From NCBI GenBank assembly GCA_945861435.1, contig CAMAUX010000002.1:94879-158878 (forward strand): 64,000 nt of DNA, given 5' to 3'. Position numbers and translations under genes: made by a program. The notes under the pieces were generated by a model. The model was not told the DNA's origin, did no database searches, and was given only the letters and a program-made list of their open reading frames with translations. Numbering within the stretch: position 1 is the first letter of the stretch; each line of letters begins with the position of its first letter. Source of the DNA: Chthoniobacter flavus (lineage in GTDB: Bacteria > Verrucomicrobiota > Verrucomicrobiia > Chthoniobacterales > Chthoniobacteraceae). Positions 1 to 7,247 of this stretch are shown piece by piece.

Positions 1-54
1 CTGAGGGGCCGAAATTAGTCTCACGCCCTCCCCGGCGAGGCTGTCTGGCTGGGT

Positions 55-63
55 TGTGAATAA
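55..63 (-). promoter_or_regulatory. DnaA box 1 (TTATTCACA)
   Basis: The plus strand reads TGTGAATAA, the complement of TTATTCACA, which fits the bacterial DnaA-box consensus TTATNCACA exactly. It is the first of two identical boxes that start 11 bp apart, close to one helical turn. Confidence 0.65.
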
Positions 64-65
64 GT

Positions 66-74
66 TGTGAATAA
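66..74 (-). promoter_or_regulatory. DnaA box 2 (TTATTCACA)
   Basis: Identical to the box at 55-63 and in the same orientation, shifted by 11 bp, so two DnaA protomers would bind the same helix face. It is followed at once by an A/T-rich stretch that could be part of an unwinding element. Confidence 0.65.
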
Positions 75-326
75 GGGAATAAAATTTCAAATGTCCGCCC
101 GCGATGCCGACTCTCCGGTATGGTGTGGTGCTCTCTGATTGCGGTGATTTCTCCCATGTCTTTGTCGTTGATTCTTCCGTCCTCTTTCCTCCTCGAATCG
201 CCTGCAGTACTAGGCTGTGCACCTGTGTATATACATTCAGGTCCTTGGCCTTGGAGGGCGGATGAGTTGTCGGCGTGCGCTGGGGCGTGTCGGGATCGCT
301 TGGTTGGTGGAAACCCGGGGGTGCGC

Positions 327-335
327 TGTGGATAA
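327..335 (-). promoter_or_regulatory. Perfect DnaA box (TTATCCACA) over the dnaA start
   Basis: TGTGGATAA on the plus strand is the exact complement of the classical DnaA box TTATCCACA. It overlaps the GTG (328-330) that I take as the dnaA start codon, so bound DnaA could affect transcription or be part of the origin. Autoregulation is an inference. Confidence 0.6.
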
Positions 336-1698
336 CGGGCCCGAATTGCGCAGTTTGGAGGCCGTTTGGACCGAGATTTCCGGGCGGTTGCGTAGCGAAG
401 TGAGCGTAGACACTTTCGAGCGCTGGTTTAGGGAGGCCGATTTGGTGGCCTTGGACGAGGTGCAGATGACGCTCCAAGTGCCGAACCATATTTATCAACT
501 CTGGATCGAGAGCAATTACCTCTCGCTATTACGATCGGCGACAATGTTGGTGTGTGGATCCCCTCGTGAAGTGCATTTTGCCTTTAGTGCCCCTGATCAG
601 GAGCCTGCGCCTCTGCCGACTCCGGCGCTCAAGCCCGCGGAGCGGGCGTCTGCGGTCACGGAAGTCGAGGCAGGGCCCTCAGGTTTGAATCCGCGCAACA
701 CTTTTGACCTGTTCGTTGTGGGGGCTAACAACCAGTACGCCCACGCGGCCTGTTCAGCGGTCGCGAACGCGCCTGGAAAGACCTACAATCCGCTTTTCGT
801 TTACGGGGGAGTGGGTTTGGGCAAAACGCACCTCATGCAGGCGATCGGCCATCAGGTCGGGAAGCAGAAAAAGGGGAGCAAGGTTTTCTATGTCAGTAGC
901 GAGCGGTTCACCAACGAGTTCATCGACGCGATCCAGAACAGTACGCTGGTGAAGTTTCGGAAGCGGTATCGTCAGGCCGACGTCCTGCTGATTGACGATA
1001 TTCAGTTTCTCGCCGGCAAGGAGCGTTCGCAGGAGGAGTTTTTCCATACCTTCAATGCTCTCTTCGACGGTCATAAGCAGATCGTCCTGTCCAGCGACAG
1101 GCCGCCATCGGAGATCGCCAACCTCGAGCAGCGTCTGGTGTCCCGCTTTGAATGGGGTCTCACCGCAGAACTGCAACCGCCGGACGTGGAGACCCGTCTG
1201 GCGATTCTTCGGAAAAAAGCCCAGAGCCTTGGTGTGCAACTGGAACCGGCGGTGTTGGAGTTTCTGGCTGACCGTATTCGCAGCAATGTGAGGCGACTGG
1301 AAGGTGCGCTGATGCGTGTGGCCTCCTTCGCCTCTCTTTCCGGGCATGCTCCGACGAGCGACAAGATCGAGCAATTGCTCAAGGACATCCTGCAGGAGGA
1401 GGCGCGCCGGGCGGTATCCATCGAAGAGATTCAGCGTCGTGTAGCGGACCATTTTGACGTGCGTCTAGCGGATATGACCAGCAAGCGGCGTCCGCAAAAC
1501 ATCGCTTTTCCTCGTCAGATCGCCATGTACCTGGCCCGGGAGCTCACTCGTTCGTCACTGATGGAAATTGGGGAGGCTTTCGGTGGGCGCGACCACGGCA
1601 CCGTTTTGCATGCACACCGGCAGATCAAGGGCAAGATGCACAGTGAGGAGAAGATCCGGCAGGTGGTGTCTTATCTGGACTCGCAACTGCAACGTTAG
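328..1698 (+). CDS. dnaA: Chromosomal replication initiator protein DnaA
   Basis: DnaA binds origin boxes, opens the duplex and recruits the helicase. From the GTG at 328 the protein has 456 residues, normal for the family. An N-terminal domain I is followed by a proline/alanine-rich linker at about 88-115. The AAA+ domain shows Walker A GGVGLGKTH at about 160-168 and Walker B LLIDDIQF at about 220-227. The C-terminal box-binding domain carries the DnaA signature (GGRDHGTVLHAH) near 419-430. The frame is open further upstream (ATG at 217 and 262), but those starts would add a non-homologous cysteine-rich leader. GTG 328 has a G-rich stretch just upstream and begins at the expected domain I. 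dnaN follows on the same strand. Confidence 0.96.
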   Translation: MDNGPELRSLEAVWTEISGRLRSEVSVDTFERWFREADLVALDEVQMTLQVPNHIYQLWIESNYLSLLRSATMLVCGSPREVHFAFSAPDQEPAPLPTPALKPAERASAVTEVEAGPSGLNPRNTFDLFVVGANNQYAHAACSAVANAPGKTYNPLFVYGGVGLGKTHLMQAIGHQVGKQKKGSKVFYVSSERFTNEFIDAIQNSTLVKFRKRYRQADVLLIDDIQFLAGKERSQEEFFHTFNALFDGHKQIVLSSDRPPSEIANLEQRLVSRFEWGLTAELQPPDVETRLAILRKKAQSLGVQLEPAVLEFLADRIRSNVRRLEGALMRVASFASLSGHAPTSDKIEQLLKDILQEEARRAVSIEEIQRRVADHFDVRLADMTSKRRPQNIAFPRQIAMYLARELTRSSLMEIGEAFGGRDHGTVLHAHRQIKGKMHSEEKIRQVVSYLDSQLQR

Positions 1699-1812
1699 TG
1701 GTGAATCGGTGCCGATTGGCGCCAATTCTCTGCGGAGTGAGAGGAAAAGAAGATTGCCACCTTGAGGGGGGGATGGCATCAGATAGCGGTTTTATAGAAT
1801 CTTGGTCTCCGT

Positions 1813-2907
1813 ATGAAATTCAGCGTCAGCAAAGAGAAACTTCTTGAGGGGTTGCAGACGGTTCAGAATGTGGTCAGCACCCGCACCACTCTGCCGATCC
1901 TTTCCAACGTCCTGCTCCAAGCGAGCGAGGGCAAACTCCGGTTGACGACCACGGACCTCGATGTTGGGGTTTCCGGAGAGTTCGATGTGCAAGTGGAGAA
2001 GGAGGGGGCTACGACCCTTCCTGCCCGGCGCCTTGCGACAATCGTGCGCGAGTTGCCTTCGAGCGAGGTGCAAGTCGAGATCGACTCCAAGAACGTCGCG
2101 TCGATCCGCTGCGGCCAGAGCTTCTTCAAGATCCTTGGGCTTCCCGAGGAGGAGTTTCCCCCGTTGCCCAAGTTTCAAAACGCGAAGGAATTTAAGATCA
2201 GCCAGAAGCAATTGCGTGATGCGCTGAAAAAGACCTCCTACGCGATTTCCACCGACGAGTCGCGTTACGTGCTCAACGGCATTCTGTTTTCCTTCAAGGA
2301 AAACAAGCTCACCATGGTGGCGACTGACGGGCGCCGCCTTGCGCTGGTCGATATTGAACTCGAGTTTCCCCGCAGCCAAGAGGTCGAAGTCGTCGTTCCC
2401 GCCAAGTGCGTGACCGAGCTTCAGCGGTTGTTGGGCGAGGACGGGGAGTTGTTGATGACCGTGGGCGACAATCAAGTGGCCTTTGACATCGACCACACCC
2501 TGCTCGTGTCGAAGTTGATTGAAGGGAATTATCCCAACTATCGCCAGGTGATTCCGGGTGAGCCGAAGGAGCGGGTAACGCTTGAGCGCGAACTGTTTCT
2601 CACCGCGGTACACCGGGTCTCCTTGCTGGCCAGTGAGAAGTCCAATTCGGTGAAGTTGGTGTTTACCAAGAACAACATCGAGATCGCCGCCAATACCCCC
2701 GACATCGGCGAGGCTCGCGAATCGATGACCGTGAGTTACAAGGGCAAGGACCTTTCCATCGCTTTCAATCCCGACTTTCTGCTGGCTCCGCTGCGCAATC
2801 TCGGGACGGACGAAGTTTTCCTCGATCTCATCGACGAGATGAGTCCGGGCGTCATCAAGATCCAGAGTCCCTTCCTCTACGTGCTGATGCCGATGCGGAT
2901 AAGCTAG
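1813..2907 (+). CDS. dnaN: DNA polymerase III beta sliding clamp
   Basis: The beta clamp is a dimeric ring that tethers the replicative polymerase to DNA. The 364-residue length is typical. The N-terminus (MKFSVSKEKLLEGLQTVQ) and the C-terminus ending in LYVLMPMRIS, close to the family's usual VMPMRL ending, match bacterial clamps, with three successive clamp domains of about 120 residues. It lies 114 bp after dnaA on the same strand, the classical dnaA-dnaN order. No strong Shine-Dalgarno is visible before the ATG. Unlike many chromosomes, recF and gyrB do not follow; a tRNA gene and ubiE come next. Confidence 0.97.
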   Translation: MKFSVSKEKLLEGLQTVQNVVSTRTTLPILSNVLLQASEGKLRLTTTDLDVGVSGEFDVQVEKEGATTLPARRLATIVRELPSSEVQVEIDSKNVASIRCGQSFFKILGLPEEEFPPLPKFQNAKEFKISQKQLRDALKKTSYAISTDESRYVLNGILFSFKENKLTMVATDGRRLALVDIELEFPRSQEVEVVVPAKCVTELQRLLGEDGELLMTVGDNQVAFDIDHTLLVSKLIEGNYPNYRQVIPGEPKERVTLERELFLTAVHRVSLLASEKSNSVKLVFTKNNIEIAANTPDIGEARESMTVSYKGKDLSIAFNPDFLLAPLRNLGTDEVFLDLIDEMSPGVIKIQSPFLYVLMPMRIS

Positions 2908-2989
2908 GTGCGGGGAAATTTCCCTTTGCATTCTCGGATGGGCTCTGAGACATATGCGACTCCTCTGGCGCAGGCCGGATTCTTTACAT

Positions 2990-3073
2990 GCTCGTGTGGC
3001 GGAATGGCAGACGCGTACGGCTCAGGACCGTATGGGGAAACCCGTGGAGGTTCGAGTCCTCTCGCGAGCACCA
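2990..3073 (+). tRNA. tRNA-Leu (anticodon CAG)
   Basis: A complete class II tRNA of 84 nt. The acceptor stem GCTCGTG pairs with CGCGAGC (one G-U pair), followed by discriminator A and an encoded CCA. The anticodon arm ACGG-CTCAGGA-CCGT exposes CAG, which reads the Leu codon CTG. A long variable arm (TGGGGAAACCCGT) and a T arm with GGTTCGAGTCC are visible. CTG is frequent in the surrounding genes. Confidence 0.95.
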
Positions 3074-3120
3074 CTTAGAACTGAGGGGATTGGTTAACCC
3101 AGTGGGCAGGATGGGGGTGT

Positions 3121-3870
3121 GTGATGGGCCGTGATGAAAAGGTGACAAAGGCAACCGGGTCGGAGTTGCCTCCAGCTAGGACGGCTGCCAACCGGGAAAC
3201 CCCGGGTTCCGTGCAGGCGATGTTCGCGTCCATCGCCGGACGCTATGACCTCGCCAACCACCTGCTCAGCGGGGGCATGGATTTCTTCTGGAGGCGCCGC
3301 GCATCACGGTTGGTGAAGTCATGGGCGCCCGCCCGCATCCTTGATCTGGCGACTGGCAGCGGTGATCTTGCGCTCACGCTCTCCATGGGATGTCCGGATG
3401 CAGATATGGTTGCCGCGGATTTCTGCCTGCCGATGCTGGCGCAGGCGAGTCGCAAAGGGCTTGGAAATCTTGTGGCGGCCGATGGCATGGCCCTGCCTTT
3501 CCTCGACCAGAGCTTTGATGCGGTGACCATTGGCTTCGGCCTGCGGAACATGGCTTCCTGGCGGGGTGCGCTTGGGGAGGCTTTCCGTGTTCTGCGCCCG
3601 GGTGGGCATGTGGTGGTCCTCGATTTTGCCATGCCGCAGGGCAACCCGTGGCGTTGGGTTTACCGGCAGTATCTGCACCGGGTTCTGCCGCGCATTGCTG
3701 CATGCGTGACGGGTCAAAAGTCTGCCTACGACTACCTGGGGGAATCGATCGAGAAGTTTCCTGCCGGGCCGCAGATGAAGGCGCTGCTCGGGGATGTGGG
3801 ATTTGTGGAAGCCGACTGGGAGCCGTTGAGTGGGGGGATTGTGGGGCTTTACTCCGGGATGCGCGCTTGA
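3121..3870 (+). CDS. ubiE: Demethylmenaquinone/ubiquinone C-methyltransferase UbiE/MenG
   Basis: A SAM-dependent methyltransferase that makes the last C-methylation of menaquinone (and of ubiquinone in organisms that have it). The SAM-binding motif LDLATGSGDL is at about 74-83, GFGLRN at about 138-143, and the family signature around YDYLGESIEKFP at about 203-214. The 249 residues match the family. The frame opens with GTG at 3121 directly followed by ATG at 3124; either may be used. The first 30 residues are poorly conserved. Menaquinone is the likely substrate in this group, an inference from lineage. Confidence 0.93.
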   Translation: MMGRDEKVTKATGSELPPARTAANRETPGSVQAMFASIAGRYDLANHLLSGGMDFFWRRRASRLVKSWAPARILDLATGSGDLALTLSMGCPDADMVAADFCLPMLAQASRKGLGNLVAADGMALPFLDQSFDAVTIGFGLRNMASWRGALGEAFRVLRPGGHVVVLDFAMPQGNPWRWVYRQYLHRVLPRIAACVTGQKSAYDYLGESIEKFPAGPQMKALLGDVGFVEADWEPLSGGIVGLYSGMRA

Positions 3871-3897
3871 AGGGGTGGTGGGTGGACTGATGCCGTG

Positions 3898-3919
3898 GCC
3901 GGGGAGTGGCCTTTTTGAC
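3898..3919 (+). terminator. Weak terminator-like element after ubiE
   Basis: A short GGCC/GGCC stem with a seven-base loop is followed by five T residues. The stem is only about 4 bp, so this is a weak candidate. Confidence 0.25.
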
Positions 3920-3971
3920 TGTTGAAGACGGGCGGGATACAACATCGGCCGTAGTGAACAAAGTAATACAT

Positions 3972-4382
3972 ATGAAAATAACTCGTCTCATCCTCCTCGC
4001 CGCCACCGCCGCCCTCAGCCAGGCCGGCGCCGCCGATCGTGCTGCGGCGCCTTCGCAAGAAGCGTCCTCGGCAGCGGCTCCAGCAGCGGCTCCAGCAGCG
4101 GCCAAGGTGCCGTATCATGGGACCGTGTCCTCCATCGATCCCGCTGCGCGCACCTTCCGCCTCAAGGGGCGTGAAAAGGAGCGCGTCTTTGCGCTGACTC
4201 CCGCCACCAAGATCATGCGTGACGGCGTGGCGGTGGAACTCAGTGCGATGGCGCTCGGAGAGGAAGTGCGCGGACAGGCAGTGCGCAACAGCGAACGTTG
4301 GGATGCGGTGAGCATCCTGCTGGGGGCGAAAGCGCCGCCGGTGAAGGCGCAGAAGGCGGCGGGCGAGCCCGCGCGGGAGTAA
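3972..4382 (+). CDS. Small secreted alanine-rich protein, OB-like domain
   Basis: A 136-residue protein with a signal peptide (MKITRLILLAATAALSQAGA) and an Ala/Pro linker at about 27-47. The folded domain begins HGTVSSIDPAARTFRLKG and includes a FALTPATKI segment, a pattern seen in small DUF5666-like periplasmic domains. That likeness is from memory of the family, not a search. The frame is open from 3906, but the ATG at 3972 starts the signal peptide and is the better start. Its function is unknown. A strong terminator follows, so it is probably transcribed alone. Confidence 0.7.
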   Translation: MKITRLILLAATAALSQAGAADRAAAPSQEASSAAAPAAAPAAAKVPYHGTVSSIDPAARTFRLKGREKERVFALTPATKIMRDGVAVELSAMALGEEVRGQAVRNSERWDAVSILLGAKAPPVKAQKAAGEPARE

Positions 4383-4408
4383 AGTTTCCCCGGCGGTTTG
4401 AGAGCAGG

Positions 4409-4451
4409 CAGCGGCGTGCGGAGGATGGCCTCCGGCGCCGCTGCGTTTTTT
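4409..4451 (+). terminator. Rho-independent terminator
   Basis: CAGCGGCG (4409-4416) pairs with CGCCGCTG (4436-4443), and inside it GGAGG pairs with CCTCC around a four-base ATGG loop; a small TGC/GG internal bulge separates the two helices. The hairpin is followed by CG and six T residues (4446-4451). It ends the gene at 3972-4382, 26 bp after its stop codon. Confidence 0.8.
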
Positions 4452-4496
4452 CCTGAAGTCAACGGCAACCTTGACGCCTCTCTGCTCCGGCGTTAT

Positions 4497-5114
4497 GTGG
4501 GCCGCAAGTTGAAACTGCGACTTTGCATGTTGTTGTTGGTTCTCGGTGCCTCGCTGCTTGGCGGGGGCTGTGCACTCAAGGATCCGCGTCTTGACCCTTC
4601 GGTGGTTTACGTGGGGGAACGACCCGCCGCGAAGGAGGCGACGCGGGCTAATTTTGACGACGTGTCCTACTGGGACGACGCGGGCATTTCTGGCTCTGCT
4701 TCCATCCGAATCAGTCTCTCGGAGCAGAGGGCGTACTTCTACAAGGGGGGCGAACTGGTTGCCGTCTCAGCCCTTTCCAGCGGGCGCGAGGGTTTCGGCT
4801 CTCCAACGGGTAGCTTCAAGGTTTTGGAGAAGAGCCGCGACCACAAGTCGTCCCTGTACGGGGATTATGTCGATGCCAGCGGGAATGTGATCCGTAAGGA
4901 TGTCGATGTCTCGAAGGATCCGAAACCGTCGGGCGCGAAGTTTGACGGTGCGAAGATGCCGTTCTTCATGCGGGTGAGTGGCGGGGTGGGATTGCATGAG
5001 GGATTCCTACCCGGTTATCCGGCCTCGCATGGCTGCATTCGGATGCCGGGGTTCATGGCGCAGAAATTTTTCGACAACGTGAGCGTTGGCACCCCGGTAG
5101 TCATCGCGCCTTGA
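4497..5114 (+). CDS. L,D-transpeptidase (YkuD) lipoprotein
   Basis: YkuD enzymes form 3-3 crosslinks in peptidoglycan or attach proteins to it. The active-site signature SHGCIRM is at about 177-183 with nucleophile Cys180, and the upstream conserved His is at about 167 (GLHEGF). The N-terminus has a charged start, a hydrophobic run and a lipobox LGGGC with Cys25, so the protein is probably a lipoprotein facing the periplasm. The frame is open from 4398, but that region contains the preceding gene's terminator. I therefore prefer GTG 4497; ATG 4527 is an alternative. The length is 205 residues. The rhodanese gene starts 2 bp after its stop. Confidence 0.85.
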   Translation: MGRKLKLRLCMLLLVLGASLLGGGCALKDPRLDPSVVYVGERPAAKEATRANFDDVSYWDDAGISGSASIRISLSEQRAYFYKGGELVAVSALSSGREGFGSPTGSFKVLEKSRDHKSSLYGDYVDASGNVIRKDVDVSKDPKPSGAKFDGAKMPFFMRVSGGVGLHEGFLPGYPASHGCIRMPGFMAQKFFDNVSVGTPVVIAP

Positions 5115-5116
5115 GC

Positions 5117-5449
5117 ATGGACGCGGTGCAGCAAATCTCAGCGCAGGATGCTCGGAAGTTGCTTTCCGGGCCGCTACCTCCGCGGCTCATCGATGTGCGC
5201 GAGCAGCGGGAGTGGGCGCTGGCCCGCGTGGAGGGAGCCGAACTTCTTCCGCTCTCGCAGTGGCCTGGGATTGTGGGTGAGTCACTCAAGGATCCGGAGG
5301 AGGCTCTGGTGTTGATCTGTCACCACGGTGTGCGCTCGGCGTCGGCGGCGTCCCATCTCATCACGCTTGGGTTCAAGAGGGTGTTCAATCTGCGCGGTGG
5401 GATCGATGCGTGGACGCGCGAGGTCGATCCCAGCGTGCCGCTTTACTGA
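5117..5449 (+). CDS. Rhodanese-like sulfurtransferase domain protein
   Basis: A single-domain rhodanese of 110 residues. LIDVREQREW near 24-33 and the active-site loop CHHGVRS at about 68-74 with Cys68 are diagnostic, followed by the usual LRGGIDAW. It probably transfers sulfane sulfur in the cytoplasm; the substrate is unknown. No signal peptide is present. It starts just after the L,D-transpeptidase stop and is likely cotranscribed. Its end overlaps the stop of the converging hydrolase gene by 7 bp. Confidence 0.9.
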   Translation: MDAVQQISAQDARKLLSGPLPPRLIDVREQREWALARVEGAELLPLSQWPGIVGESLKDPEEALVLICHHGVRSASAASHLITLGFKRVFNLRGGIDAWTREVDPSVPLY

Positions 5450-6597
5450 GCGGGTGCTGCCCTCCCGGCGGGCGCTATTGTCAGATGCTGGCGGATAAGA
5501 AGCGAGAGGGCTTGGTCACAGGCGCTTTCTGCGGCTGGGCCCGCGATGTTGGTGGCGGCGACGGCGGCGAAGCCGCGTTCGGGAGCGACCCACATTACGG
5601 CGAAGAACATCGTGTTGGAGCCAGCGTGTGTCAGCGCCCGCCCCCCCGCCCACTGGCGTTGGGTCACGCGCCAGCCGAGCGCGTAATCCCCGGCGGAAGG
5701 AGTGTGCAGTTTCTGGAGGGTCTTTTCCGGAAGGAATCCGGCAGCGCCCTCGCGCGCATGGAAGCCTGCGTACCGTGCGAAGTCTCCGATGGAGAGGTGG
5801 ACAGCCCCTGCGGGAGCGATTGCGGGCGGGTTGTCGGCTTGCGGGCCTGGAGGGACAGGGTGCGGCGTCCCGCGGATCCACCTGTGGCCGAGGGGTTGCC
5901 GTGGGCGCTCTGGGCTGCATGGTGGGCCGAAGCCGGCCGAAGAAAGGCCCAGGGGTTGGAAGAGGCGGGTGCTAAGGAGATCCTCCCACGGCTGTCCGGC
6001 TGCTTTTTCGAGCATGGACCCAGCGATGGCGTAGCCTTGGTTGGAGTAGGTGAATGTTCGCTGCGGCGTGTCAGGCGGATCGTGGAGCAGGCCGGCGACA
6101 AACGCGGTTCGCTGTCGTGTGTGGGTTCCTGACTGCCGCCATGCCTCCTGCCACAGGGTGGGTGGGGGAACCGCAGGCGCTCCGGCACGGTGGCTCAGCA
6201 GGTCGATGAGCGTGGCCTGACGCCAGTGCTCGTGCATGGGAATCTCAGAGAGGACATCGCCCACGGTGCTCTCCCAGTGAATCTCCCCTTTATCCACCAT
6301 CATCGCCGCGAGGGTGGATGTCATCGATTTGGTGCAGGATCCCACGTGCCAGAGGTCGTCCACCGTAACTGCGTCGGTGCCGTCGGAGGATCGGACGCCG
6401 GAGGCGCCCTGTGCGATGAGTTCCCCTCCGATGACCGCCGCTGCAGCGAGGGCTGGCACGCCACAATCCGCACGGATGGTTTCAAGTGCGGGTGCGATGT
6501 CTGCGGGGGCGGCGGGAGCACTGAGTGGCAGTGCGGTGCACGCGACTGTGAGGATGCCGCGCAAGACGGCTCCGGGCTTTGCGAGGGGGCGGTGCAT
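5443..6597 (-). CDS. Class C beta-lactamase-like serine hydrolase
   Basis: A 384-residue penicillin-binding-fold hydrolase with an N-terminal signal sequence (ends near PAAPA, about 31). The three catalytic motifs are present: SxxK as S87-C-T-K90, YxN as Y184-S-N186, and HxG as H324-A-G326. The family includes class C lactamases, D-peptidases and esterases; substrate cannot be told from sequence. It diverges from the BlaI-type repressor gene at 6857, with a palindrome in the 259-bp space between, so control by that repressor is plausible. The stop overlaps the convergent rhodanese gene. Confidence 0.87.
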   Translation of the reverse strand: MHRPLAKPGAVLRGILTVACTALPLSAPAAPADIAPALETIRADCGVPALAAAAVIGGELIAQGASGVRSSDGTDAVTVDDLWHVGSCTKSMTSTLAAMMVDKGEIHWESTVGDVLSEIPMHEHWRQATLIDLLSHRAGAPAVPPPTLWQEAWRQSGTHTRQRTAFVAGLLHDPPDTPQRTFTYSNQGYAIAGSMLEKAAGQPWEDLLSTRLFQPLGLSSAGFGPPCSPERPRQPLGHRWIRGTPHPVPPGPQADNPPAIAPAGAVHLSIGDFARYAGFHAREGAAGFLPEKTLQKLHTPSAGDYALGWRVTQRQWAGGRALTHAGSNTMFFAVMWVAPERGFAAVAATNIAGPAAESACDQALSLLIRQHLTIAPAGRAAPAQ

Positions 6598-6794
6598 CGA
6601 AGGACATTATGGATGGAGGAATCGTGCAGGCAAGGGGCCCGCAGGTTGGGCGCTTGCGGCATTGCTGCGATGGCCGGGCAGGAGGCGCGCCGGTTCCTGT
6701 GAATGAGCACGCCAGAGTGATGGGCTGTTGGAGGGCCGCGGTTTGGATGCTGCGTTTTCGCAGTGACCCGTCCGGGGGTGGGACGGCGTCCTGA

Positions 6795-6812
6795 GTGTTA
6801 ATTTATTAACAC
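6795..6812. promoter_or_regulatory. 18-bp palindrome, candidate BlaI-type operator
   Basis: GTGTTAAT-TT-ATTAACAC has perfect 8-bp arms around two bases. BlaI/MecI dimers bind short A/T-rich dyads upstream of their own operon. It lies 44 bp before the repressor's ATG and just upstream of a -35-like TTGACG, in the space shared with the divergent hydrolase gene. Binding by the product of 6857 is an inference. Confidence 0.65.
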
Positions 6813-6819
6813 ATCGGTA

Positions 6820-6848
6820 TTGACGCGGCCTGTGTTTTCGATGTTAAA
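6820..6848 (+). promoter_or_regulatory. Candidate promoter of the BlaI-type operon
   Basis: TTGACG at 6820-6825 is followed after 17 bp by GTTAAA (6843-6848), a weak -10. Transcription would then start at or within a few bases of the ATG at 6857, giving a leaderless or nearly leaderless message. No Shine-Dalgarno is visible. Confidence 0.4.
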
Positions 6849-6856
6849 AAATACGC

Positions 6857-7237
6857 ATGTCGTCAGATTCCCCTCATCTCACCCGGCGTGAGCGTCAGAT
6901 CATGGACATCATCTTCCGTCGCGGTGAGGCAACCGCCGCTGAGGTCAATGCGGCGCTTCCCGATCAGCCCAGCTATTCCACCGTCCGCACCCTGCTGCGT
7001 ATCCTTGAGCAGAAGGGCCATTTGAAGCACCGCGAGGACGGGCAGAAGTTCGTTTATTCTCCAACGCGCACGCGTGCCGCGGCGAGCCGGTCCGCGCTCA
7101 AGCGCGTGGTGAACACCTTCTTTGAGGGATCGTTTTCGGAAGCGGTTGCCGCGCTCGTGGACACGGCGGACGGGAAGTTGCCGGCCGCGGAGTTGAAGCG
7201 CATCGAGGCCATTATCAAGAACGCGAAATCCAAATAA
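6857..7237 (+). CDS. BlaI/MecI-family transcriptional repressor
   Basis: A 126-residue winged-helix repressor. LTRRERQIMDIIFRRGEATA opens the DNA-binding domain and YSTVRTLLRILEQKGHL is the recognition region typical of BlaI/MecI/CopY regulators; the C-terminal third is the dimerisation region. In the classical system the partner membrane protease triggers cleavage of the repressor. The M56 protease gene follows after 10 bp, which supports that pairing. It probably regulates its own operon and perhaps the divergent serine hydrolase. Confidence 0.92.
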   Translation: MSSDSPHLTRRERQIMDIIFRRGEATAAEVNAALPDQPSYSTVRTLLRILEQKGHLKHREDGQKFVYSPTRTRAAASRSALKRVVNTFFEGSFSEAVAALVDTADGKLPAAELKRIEAIIKNAKSK

Positions 7238-7247
7238 TCTCCCCGCC

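Larger units (their letters stand above)
1..327. other. oriC-like region upstream of dnaA
   Basis: No gene is convincing here. The left part has two DnaA boxes in tandem followed by an AT-rich patch at about 70-92, which is unusual for this high-GC window. A weaker box-like nonamer (TGTGTATAT, one mismatch) lies at 224-232. Position beside dnaA, box content and AT-rich patch together suggest part of a replication origin; the rest would lie to the left of base 1. Short frames crossing this stretch have no recognisable content. Confidence 0.55.

Noticed and set aside
1792..2931. Minus-strand frame antisense to dnaN
   Set aside because: Complement of the clamp gene; no homology-like pattern.
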